From Bacteriovoracaceae bacterium (GTDB lineage Bacteria > Bdellovibrionota > Bacteriovoracia > Bacteriovoracales > Bacteriovoracaceae): DNA of 15,818 nucleotides. Every line of letters starts with the position of its first letter. Positions within the stretch are counted from its first letter, which is position 1. This document shows, in pieces, positions 1-6,703 of this stretch. Below the pieces are notes generated by a model that did not search any database, was not told the origin of the DNA, and saw only the letters and a list, made by a program, of their open reading frames with translations. The translations under genes were made by a program, and so were the position numbers. The stretch covers positions 1-15,818 of the forward strand of contig CANFNN010000032.1 of NCBI GenBank assembly GCA_947448095.1, written 5' to 3'.

Positions 1-2
1 AA

Positions 3-866
3 CTCACCATCAAAGTTAAAAGCACGAGGATCTGAGTCAGATCCATAAATAGCAATCTTACGATAGTTAATGTCACCAGTTAATTCAGTTGAATCTTGGT
101 TTTTTTCATCTTTTGGCTGGAAAGTACCAATCCCGCGACGATCTTTCTCTGAAAGAATAAGGCGCTTAACTCTGAGGTGCTTCATCACCTTGTTCCAGTC
201 ACCATTGTATTTAAGCATGAATTCATTAAGAATGAATCGGCAAGCAGGGTTTACTTCCCCTTTAATTTTTACTTTGTAAGGAGATTTATTCACTTTGGCG
301 AGTTCCGCCAAAAATAAATCACGAACTTCTAATGGAAGAAGTTTTAGTGGCTCCTCGTGCATAGGACTTGCAAAGACTTTCTGGCCACCTAAAATGTGTG
401 AGCCCTCATCGTCAATCCATTCATAAGTATAAAGAGCACCCTCATCAGTTCGTGAGTAATGCTCAAGACCTTTTTTCAAGATGCGGGAGACAGAAGATTT
501 GGCCGATCCTACTGGACCATGAAGAAGGAGAACCCTCTTCTCTGTTCCGTAACCAAGAGCAGCTGATTGAAAGAAATTCACCATTTTCATTAAGTGAACA
601 TCAATCCCAAAAATTGCATCTTTGCCATTTTCGAATGGATCATCAAAAAAGTGATAGCGAATCACATCTTTTTTATACTCAGTATACTGGGATGTTCCAC
701 AGCTCATGATCATGTCGTAAATGCGCTGAAAAGAATTTCGAGCGATCGTTGGATTCACCATCACTTTATCTACGTAGTCTTGAAAACTTCCCTGCCAATG
801 AAGGTGAGAAAAATCTTTGGGATTGTAATTTTGTGTGATGAAAGATTGGATATCAAAATTTGCCAT
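3..866 (-). CDS. prkA: PrkA-family serine protein kinase, partial (C-terminus outside window)
   Basis: The minus-strand frame is open from an ATG at 866-864 to the left edge, giving 288 codons without a stop. The translation begins MANFDIQSFITQNYNPKDFS and contains a Walker A-type loop GPVGSAKSS at residues 117-125, followed by a region typical of the PrkA/YeaG AAA+ domain (YEWIDDEGSHILGG, then LLPLEVRDLFLAEL). Full PrkA proteins are about 640 residues, so less than half is present and the C-terminal kinase-like domain is not visible. In the family, PrkA is a cytoplasmic Ser/Thr kinase tied to starvation or stress, and YeaG partners with YeaH. The partner genes, if present, would lie off the left edge. 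A purine-rich AGGGGGAG precedes the ATG with short spacing. The gene is divergent from a PP2C phosphatase. Family call strong; substrate unknown. Confidence 0.93.
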   Translation of the reverse strand, partial: MANFDIQSFITQNYNPKDFSHLHWQGSFQDYVDKVMVNPTIARNSFQRIYDMIMSCGTSQYTEYKKDVIRYHFFDDPFENGKDAIFGIDVHLMKMVNFFQSAALGYGTEKRVLLLHGPVGSAKSSVSRILKKGLEHYSRTDEGALYTYEWIDDEGSHILGGQKVFASPMHEEPLKLLPLEVRDLFLAELAKVNKSPYKVKIKGEVNPACRFILNEFMLKYNGDWNKVMKHLRVKRLILSEKDRRGIGTFQPKDEKNQDSTELTGDINYRKIAIYGSDSDPRAFNFDGE

Positions 867-909
867 GGACTCCCCCTGAGGCAGTTTTGGGCAGATAAGC
901 CCTTAATTT

Positions 910-938
910 ATTGTACCTCTTAAGGATATCTTCTCCAA
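910..938 (-). promoter_or_regulatory. Candidate sigma-70-type promoter for prkA
   Basis: Read on the minus strand, TTGGAG (938-933) and TACAAT (915-910) are separated by 17 bases, which would start transcription about 37 bases before the prkA ATG. The -10 matches consensus at 5 of 6 positions; the -35 is only partly matched. The assignment is by eye. Confidence 0.4.
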
Positions 939-1017
939 ACAATTCCGCCAATACGGCAAAAGAGAGTATAACTCCTCCGACGAGTTCACTCCGGTAAATA
1001 TCCTCTTGAATTTGTGT

Positions 1018-1045
1018 TTGACTAAAATTCACTTCAACCTATCAT
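1018..1045 (+). promoter_or_regulatory. Candidate sigma-70-type promoter for the PP2C gene run
   Basis: TTGACT (1018-1023) and TATCAT (1040-1045) are separated by 16 bases, each matching consensus at 5 of 6 positions. The predicted start would lie about 24 bases before the ATG at 1076. The region between prkA and this gene (867-1075) also holds AGGATAT (923-929) and its reverse complement ATATCCT (998-1004), one near each promoter, which could be paired operator half-sites. This is weak evidence. Confidence 0.45.
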
Positions 1046-1075
1046 TAGACTGTAATTACTTTTTTTAGGGTCAAT

Positions 1076-1822
1076 ATGGGAATACTGTGTGCTGGTGCCT
1101 CTGATATTGGGCGAAAACGCAAAACGAACCAAGATTCGATCTGTGTAGACCATAAACATCATTTTTATGCTGTCGCCGATGGCATGGGTGGGCACAACGG
1201 TGGCGATATTGCTTCCCAACTTTCTGTCAAAATAATGCCAGAATACCTCGCCCAACATGAATCTGTAGAACCCCAAAAATTAATGAAAGGCATGATTCAA
1301 GAAATCAATCAGGCAATCCTGCATAAAGCGGAACAAGAGCCCGAGCTTCATGGAATGGGTACAACCCTGTCTGCAATCTATTTTCATGGGCAGTCATTGG
1401 TGACTGGAAACGTCGGAGATTCCCGCGTCTACTTAGTCAATAATCATCACATCTACCAAATGACTCGCGACCACTCATTTGTTCAAGAAAAACTAAACAT
1501 GGGTATCTATACCCGCGAAGAAGCGGTCAAAGACCCCCAGAAAAACGTTCTCGTGCGATCAGTCGGCTTTGAATCTGATATTAATGTCGACGTTTTCAAC
1601 TACCGCATCTGCAAAAATGACATTTTTATGATCTGTTCTGACGGATTGCACGGCAAAGTCAGCGACGGAGACATTCTTCACATCATTCAAAAAAATATTA
1701 CTGACCCTGCAACCTGCTCCAGAGAAGACGTTGAAGGGGCAGTCAAAGAACTGATTCAGCAGGCCAATGACAATGGTGGGCAGGATAATATCTCTGTCAT
1801 TGTGGCAGTTGCCCAGGCCTAG
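1076..1822 (+). CDS. PP2C-family serine/threonine protein phosphatase (Stp/PrpC type)
   Basis: A 248-residue soluble protein with the full set of bacterial PP2C motifs: RKRKTNQDS at 13-21, DGMGGH at 35-40, GMGTTL at 93-98, GDSR at 114-117, SDGL at 188-191 and GGQDNIS at 234-240. Asp20, Asp35, Asp189 and Asp237 are the expected metal-binding or active-site positions, so it should be an active Mn/Mg-dependent phosphatase removing phosphate from Ser/Thr. Length is typical of stand-alone Stp/PrpC enzymes; there is no membrane segment or sensor domain. AGGG at 1067-1070 lies 5 bases before the ATG. It is the first gene of a co-directional run that continues with the M23 peptidase and secA, and it is divergent from prkA, an obvious candidate opposing kinase; that pairing is inference. 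No eukaryotic-type PknB kinase is adjacent, unlike the common Stp arrangement. Confidence 0.93.
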   Translation: MGILCAGASDIGRKRKTNQDSICVDHKHHFYAVADGMGGHNGGDIASQLSVKIMPEYLAQHESVEPQKLMKGMIQEINQAILHKAEQEPELHGMGTTLSAIYFHGQSLVTGNVGDSRVYLVNNHHIYQMTRDHSFVQEKLNMGIYTREEAVKDPQKNVLVRSVGFESDINVDVFNYRICKNDIFMICSDGLHGKVSDGDILHIIQKNITDPATCSREDVEGAVKELIQQANDNGGQDNISVIVAVAQA

Positions 1823-1876
1823 AGATCTTGAACTTATTTGTTCCCAATTCTCACTCTTAGTCATAAAATATTCTGC

Positions 1877-2941
1877 ATGGATAAATACTATACCGTTATG
1901 GTGGTCCCCGAGAAACAAAAAGGGGTAAAAACCTTTCGTATTCCCACTGTCTTATTTAAATCTCTCGCCTTTATGAGCGTGATGTTTTGCATGCTGATGG
2001 GTGTATTGGCTTACGACTACTGGAAAATTCTTCAACAAGTTTATGAAAATAAACATCTCTCAATTGAAAACCGTCAACTCAAAGAACAGATTCAGCTATT
2101 TCAAATGAAGATGAATACTTTGGCCGACGATTTGAAACGAATTAATACTTTCGAAAAAAAATTGAGAGTTATTACTGGGCTTGAAGATGTAAGTGCTAAA
2201 GGCGCCATCTTTAAACCAGACAAAGAACCAGAAAAAGATGAAACCTTTACCTTGGATGATCTGAATACCTCACTTGACCTTAAAATAGACGTGGACTCAA
2301 TTGAGGACCAACCTAAGTTCAAAGAACTTAAAAATCTTTATGACAAAAAAATTGCTGCCAACCTTGGGCTGGAAAGAAGTTACCTCCTCACCAAACAGTG
2401 GTCGGATCTGGCAAGACGCAGTTTTGCGCTCTCAACTGATTATGCAAAATTTGACTTTAAATACTCACAGGTTAAAGACATAGTTTCAAAAATTGAAAAC
2501 AACATCCATGAGCTTGACCAATTTCTGCTTGATAAAGATTCATTCCTAAACTCGACGCCAACCATCCTTCCCGCTGATGGCTGGATCACTAGTTATTTTG
2601 GTCAACGTATTTCACCCTACCTTAATAAATTAAAAATGCATGAAGGCTTAGACGTTGGTGCTCCTTATGGGACACCAGTACATGCTCCGGCCGACGGTAT
2701 AGTCACTTTTTCTGGCGAAAAAGCTGGGTTTGGAAAGTTTGTTCAAGTTGATCATGGCTACGGTATTGAAACGATCTATGCCCACAACCAATCCCTTAGT
2801 GTGCGTCCAGGTCAAAAAGTGAAACGGGGCCATTTATTATCGGCGGTTGGAAATACCGGACACTCTACCGGTCCTCACTTACATTACGAAGTTCGCGTCA
2901 ACGGCATTGCTGTTGATCCACTATATTTTATTTTAGACTAA
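1877..2941 (+). CDS. Membrane-anchored M23 (LytM-type) peptidoglycan endopeptidase
   Basis: 354 residues from the ATG at 1877. The N-terminus MDKYYTVMVVPEKQKG is a short cytoplasmic tail, residues about 28-48 are one membrane segment, about 52-98 are a predicted coiled coil, a charged linker follows, and the M23 domain occupies about 231-354. The zinc and catalytic residues are intact: H255 and D259 (HEGLD), H303 (YAH), and H334 and H336 (HLH). It is therefore likely an active periplasmic metallo-endopeptidase cutting peptide cross-links, not an EnvC-like degenerate activator; the coiled coil could dock a partner. A longer frame starts at TTG 1838 but adds residues that do not resemble a signal or membrane segment. 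The ATG at 1877 has no Shine-Dalgarno; TAAAAT at 1864-1869 lies 7 bases before it, so a near-leaderless transcript is possible. SecA begins 15 bases after the stop. Confidence 0.9.
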   Translation: MDKYYTVMVVPEKQKGVKTFRIPTVLFKSLAFMSVMFCMLMGVLAYDYWKILQQVYENKHLSIENRQLKEQIQLFQMKMNTLADDLKRINTFEKKLRVITGLEDVSAKGAIFKPDKEPEKDETFTLDDLNTSLDLKIDVDSIEDQPKFKELKNLYDKKIAANLGLERSYLLTKQWSDLARRSFALSTDYAKFDFKYSQVKDIVSKIENNIHELDQFLLDKDSFLNSTPTILPADGWITSYFGQRISPYLNKLKMHEGLDVGAPYGTPVHAPADGIVTFSGEKAGFGKFVQVDHGYGIETIYAHNQSLSVRPGQKVKRGHLLSAVGNTGHSTGPHLHYEVRVNGIAVDPLYFILD

Positions 2942-2956
2942 GAAAAGGTTCTGATT

Positions 2957-5509
2957 ATGTTACATTCGATGATGCGCAAATTTTTTGGCACAAAACAAGA
3001 CCGTGATATGCGCGCGCTTAAGCCAACTCTTGACCTGATCTCTGCCCTAGAGCCAAAATACCAAGCAATGAGTGATCAAGAGCTTCAGTCTCAAACTCAA
3101 ATTTTTAAAGATAAACTTCAAAAAGGCAATGCCACCATCAGTGATGTCCTTCCAGAAGCTTTCGCTGTCGTTCGCGAAGCCGGCAGACGTGTTTTGAATA
3201 TGAGACATTTTGATGTGCAAATCCTTGGTGGTCTCATTCTCAATGAGGGAAAAATCTCTGAGATGAAAACTGGTGAAGGTAAGACCCTCACTGCGACTTT
3301 ACCTCTCTACCTCAATGCTCTTTCTGGTCGTGGTGCTCATCTCGTTACGGTCAATGATTATCTGGCCGAACGTGATTCACATGAAATGGGGAAACTCTAT
3401 ACGTGGCTCGGACTAACTGTCGGCTGTATCGTATCCAACATGGACGACGAAGACCGAAAAGCCGCTTATCAGGCAGACATCACTTACGGAACAAATAATG
3501 AATTCGCCTTTGATTATCTAAGAGATAACATGAAGTTTGATCTCAATGATTATGTTCAACGTGAACATAACTATTGCATCGTCGATGAGGTCGATTCAAT
3601 TCTTATTGATGAAGCGCGAACTCCCCTGCTTATTTCTGGCCCTTCTGAAGGCGATACACGCATGTACGGCGTAGTTGATAAAGTCATCCCTCAGCTTTTA
3701 AAAGATAAGCATTATACGGTTGATGAAAAAGCCCGATCTGCAGTTTTAACTGAAGAAGGAATTGTTCGTATTCAAGAGATCATGGAAATTGGAAATCTCT
3801 ATGACATGCGCAACATTGAAATTCTTCACCACGTAAACCAATCTTTGCGTGCCCATACCCTATTCAAAAATGAAGTCGACTATGTTATCCGTGACGGTAA
3901 AGTCATCATCGTTGATGAGTTCACCGGTCGTATGAAAGAAGGCTCACGCTGGTCAGATGGACTACACCAAGCAGTTGAGGCCAAAGAAGGCGTTGAAGTT
4001 AAATCTGAAAACCAAACCCTCGCCTCAATTACCTTCCAAAACTATTTCCGTCTCTACAAGAAACTTTCAGGTATGACGGGTACAGCTGATACAGAAGCTG
4101 AAGAATTCATGAAAATTTATGGTCTTGAAGTGGTTGTTATCCCTACCAACGTACCGATGATTAGAGATGATCAATCCGATGTTGTTTATGCTTCCAGAAA
4201 AGCTAAATACGAAGCTGTCTCAAAACTCATTGAAGAATGCCATGCTAAAGGACAACCAGTTCTCGTAGGAACGATTTCGATTGAATCTTCTGAGCTTATT
4301 TCCAACTTTTTAAACCACAAAGGCATTAAGCATGAAGTGCTGAATGCCAAGAACCACGCTCGTGAAGCAGAAATCATTGCTCTTGCCGGACAAAAAGGCG
4401 GAGTGACGATTGCCACCAACATGGCAGGTCGTGGAACAGATATTAAGCTGACTGAAGAAACCAAAAAAGCTGGTGGCCTATTCATTATCGGTACAGAAAG
4501 ACATGAGTCTCGCCGTATTGATAACCAACTTCGTGGTCGTTCGGGTCGTCAAGGAGATCCAGGAAAATCGAAATTCTTCCTTTCTTTAGAAGATGATTTG
4601 ATGCGAATTTTTGGCTCAGACAGAATCAAAGGCATCATGATTAAACTCGGAATGAAAGAAGATGAGCCAATCGAACACAACATGATTAGTAATGCGATTG
4701 CAAAGGCTCAAAAGAAAGTTGAGACCCATAACTTTGACATTCGTAAGCACTTGCTTGATTTTGATAACGTCATGAATGAGCAGCGTAAAGTGATCTACAA
4801 GATTCGTCGAGATATCCTCAACGACGAAGGAAATAACGAATTGATCCAAGATTTCGTGGGAGAGGTCGCTTTCAATTTAGTTGAACAGATGAAGCCAGAA
4901 AAGAAGGCCACTCTTCGCGAATACCCTTGGGAAGATATTAATATCAACATGAAAGCAGTTTTTAATGTTCAACGCCCATTAACTGCAGAAGACTGCTCTA
5001 AAGAAACTCAGGGGGATCTGTTTGAATTTTTCAAGAAAGTCGCCCTTGAAACCTTAGAGAATAAATTCAAAGTATTTGAAGCGGAACAAGTAAAATACAC
5101 TCAAAGAGAAGTGCTACTCGCTACTTTTGATCAGTTTTGGAAAGATCATCTACTTGCCATGGATCATTTGAAGGAAGGGATCAACTTACGCTCTTACGGA
5201 CAAAAAGATCCATTAGTTGAATACAAAAGAGAAGCCTTTACCCTCTACGAAAACATGAAAGATGCGATTAAGAGAGCGGTCATTGAACGTATCTCTCATA
5301 TTAAACTTCTTACCAAAGAAGAAATCGAAGAAATTCATAAGCAACAAGAAGCCATGCTAGATGCACAGATGAAGGCGCATCAAGAATCTGAGCAGGCCAA
5401 ACAAATGGACGACGAAAAAAGAATCATTCGTGCTAGCGTAAAAGTTGGAAGAAATGATCCCTGTCCATGTGGTTCAGGCAAAAAGTTTAAGGCCTGTCAC
5501 GGAGCCTAA
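2957..5509 (+). CDS. secA: Preprotein translocase ATPase SecA
   Basis: 850 residues, normal SecA length. It is the motor that pushes unfolded preproteins through SecYEG. Visible landmarks are the Walker A motif MKTGEGKT at 103-110, the DEAD-like box VDEVDS at 209-214, the FTGR segment before the second half of the motor, MTGTADTEAEEF, the arginine-rich motif QLRGRSGRQGDPG, and the C-terminal zinc site with C836, C838, C847 and H848. That zinc tail binds SecB and phospholipid in characterised SecA proteins, so a SecB pathway is plausible. AAAAGG at about 2943-2948 serves as a ribosome site for the ATG at 2957. It is 15 bases downstream of the M23 gene. The following gene lies in the same reading frame as secA, separated by the secA TAA (5507-5509) and ten codons. 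No truncation or missing motif was seen. Confidence 0.98.
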   Translation: MLHSMMRKFFGTKQDRDMRALKPTLDLISALEPKYQAMSDQELQSQTQIFKDKLQKGNATISDVLPEAFAVVREAGRRVLNMRHFDVQILGGLILNEGKISEMKTGEGKTLTATLPLYLNALSGRGAHLVTVNDYLAERDSHEMGKLYTWLGLTVGCIVSNMDDEDRKAAYQADITYGTNNEFAFDYLRDNMKFDLNDYVQREHNYCIVDEVDSILIDEARTPLLISGPSEGDTRMYGVVDKVIPQLLKDKHYTVDEKARSAVLTEEGIVRIQEIMEIGNLYDMRNIEILHHVNQSLRAHTLFKNEVDYVIRDGKVIIVDEFTGRMKEGSRWSDGLHQAVEAKEGVEVKSENQTLASITFQNYFRLYKKLSGMTGTADTEAEEFMKIYGLEVVVIPTNVPMIRDDQSDVVYASRKAKYEAVSKLIEECHAKGQPVLVGTISIESSELISNFLNHKGIKHEVLNAKNHAREAEIIALAGQKGGVTIATNMAGRGTDIKLTEETKKAGGLFIIGTERHESRRIDNQLRGRSGRQGDPGKSKFFLSLEDDLMRIFGSDRIKGIMIKLGMKEDEPIEHNMISNAIAKAQKKVETHNFDIRKHLLDFDNVMNEQRKVIYKIRRDILNDEGNNELIQDFVGEVAFNLVEQMKPEKKATLREYPWEDININMKAVFNVQRPLTAEDCSKETQGDLFEFFKKVALETLENKFKVFEAEQVKYTQREVLLATFDQFWKDHLLAMDHLKEGINLRSYGQKDPLVEYKREAFTLYENMKDAIKRAVIERISHIKLLTKEEIEEIHKQQEAMLDAQMKAHQESEQAKQMDDEKRIIRASVKVGRNDPCPCGSGKKFKACHGA

Positions 5510-5521
5510 GGAGTTTTTCTG
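5507..5521 (+). promoter_or_regulatory. Strong Shine-Dalgarno overlapping the secA stop, placed for an in-frame CTG
   Basis: TAAGGAG at 5507-5513 shares bases with the secA TAA. Five bases later an in-frame CTG (5519-5521) would start the next gene as MSDNKKDMTRIEDL. The first ATG (5540) has a purine-rich AGAAGGA ending one base before it, too close to be a good ribosome site. No ATG, GTG or TTG exists in this frame between the secA stop and 5540. Confidence 0.45.
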
Positions 5522-5539
5522 AGCGATAACAAGAAGGAT

Positions 5540-6703
5540 ATGACCAGGATTGAAGATTTAGGAGAATATCTTCATGAATTGAATCAAGAAGATGAGGAAT
5601 CAACTTCTTTTGAACCTTCTGAAGTACCCGAGATTCCAACTGAAGAGACAGATTTCAGTTCAAATGATTTCGGATCAAGTGAAGAAACCAATTTTGAATC
5701 AGTTGAGGAAGAATCCACCTTTGGAAGTTCTGAGGAGTCTAGCTTTACGACTGAAGAAACAACTGATTTCGGATCAAGCGATTTTGGGTCTTCCGATTTT
5801 TCAACACCTGAAGAAACGCCTCAAGAAGATCCTTTCTCTCTTGAGGATGAATCCCCTTTTACTGACAAGACCCCAATCTTGCCTTCTGAACCAGAACCCG
5901 AGCCCGAACCCGAATCATTTTATCAAGATGAGCCAGAGATGGCTCCCGAGCCTACGTATTCCAAGCCTTCCGAGCCATCATATAAAGCGCCTGAGAACTT
6001 TGATGATTTAAAAAAATTCGTCGAAAACACCAGTATTACTGGCATGGGTGTCGAGGGAAATCCCTCTTTCAGTGTGCTTTTAAAGAACATTCGCTACACA
6101 GAAGACGTAAACGATATTTTAACTCTTATGAAAGAACTTAGCCTATTAAGTGATCCAGAAGAGCAAATTCGGCAAAGACTCATGAGAGGACACCTTCTTG
6201 TTCCACGCATCTCAGAGTATGCAGCTATTTATCTCGCTCATAAGCTTCGCCGCTTTGATATTGATATTCAGGTCGGTCTCTCTGATGAAATTCATCCCCC
6301 TAAGCATCAAGAAGCGCCTGAGACTGGGCTTGTTTCCAAATACACTCTCTATCAAAATCAAACTCACCATTTTCATTTTGATGACCCTAAGCTTGAAATT
6401 AGTCAGATCATCATTGCTGCCACACCTAACCTGGAAGGACACCAAGTCATCAGGTATCTGGGAGTTGCTTCCGAACATAAAATGCTAGATGGTCATATCG
6501 TAGAAGACGAAGACTCAGCAGAAATTCCTCGTTATTACTCTGAACTCGCTCAAAAATTAAAAGCTCACGCCTTAAAGGCCAACGCCAACGCCGTAATTGG
6601 ACTGAACTATCAGCTGACACCTTTACCCTCAGAGTATGGAATGTCGGGCTCAAAATATCGACTTAGTTGCACCGGAAATCTCGTATGGGTGAATAAGTTA
6701 TGA
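5540..6703 (+). CDS. Acidic low-complexity protein with C-terminal YbjQ-like domain
   Basis: 387 residues from the ATG at 5540 (394 if the CTG at 5519 is the start). Residues about 15-150 are acidic, Ser/Glu/Phe-rich and probably disordered, with FGSS repeats at 44-47, 61-64, 77-80 and 82-85 and a PEPEPEPEP run near 117-125. A folded part begins near 152. Residues about 175-250 are predicted alpha/beta of unknown family. Residues about 286-385 resemble the YbjQ/UPF0145 fold: IIAATPNLEGHQVIRYLGVA, a long helix with many Ala/Lys, then ANANAVIGLNYQL, and a closing strand LSCTGNLVWV. YbjQ proteins form pentamers and their function is poorly known. There is no signal peptide or membrane segment, so it is probably cytoplasmic. 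It lies between secA and glpD; its stop overlaps the next start. The domain match is from memory and moderate. Confidence 0.8.
   Translation: MTRIEDLGEYLHELNQEDEESTSFEPSEVPEIPTEETDFSSNDFGSSEETNFESVEEESTFGSSEESSFTTEETTDFGSSDFGSSDFSTPEETPQEDPFSLEDESPFTDKTPILPSEPEPEPEPESFYQDEPEMAPEPTYSKPSEPSYKAPENFDDLKKFVENTSITGMGVEGNPSFSVLLKNIRYTEDVNDILTLMKELSLLSDPEEQIRQRLMRGHLLVPRISEYAAIYLAHKLRRFDIDIQVGLSDEIHPPKHQEAPETGLVSKYTLYQNQTHHFHFDDPKLEISQIIIAATPNLEGHQVIRYLGVASEHKMLDGHIVEDEDSAEIPRYYSELAQKLKAHALKANANAVIGLNYQLTPLPSEYGMSGSKYRLSCTGNLVWVNKL
5666..5778 (+). repeat. Direct repeat inside the acidic region
   Basis: GATTTCGGATCAAG occurs exactly at 5666-5679 and 5765-5778, in the same reading frame, encoding the DFGSS units. 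A diverged copy follows at about 5780-5793 (GATTTTGGGTCTTC). The identity at DNA level suggests recent internal duplication of the FGSS coding unit. Confidence 0.7.

Noticed and set aside
368..923. Plus-strand open frames over the left edge
   Set aside because: They lie antisense to the clear PrkA coding frame and their translations look like random shadow sequence.
970..986. AACTC/GAGTT inverted repeat between prkA and the phosphatase
   Set aside because: Five-base arms around a 7-base loop are expected by chance at this frequency; kept out of the feature list.
1838..1876. TTG-initiated 13-residue extension of the M23 peptidase
   Set aside because: The added residues do not fit the cytoplasmic tail pattern and no ribosome site supports TTG; the ATG at 1877 gives a conventional tail plus membrane anchor.
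4186..4485. Antisense open frame within secA
   Set aside because: It is a shadow of a conserved secA segment, with no ribosome site or family resemblance.
5666..5800. Possible CRISPR-like or satellite repeat
   Set aside because: The repeats are short, few and in frame with a coding sequence, encoding FGSS units.
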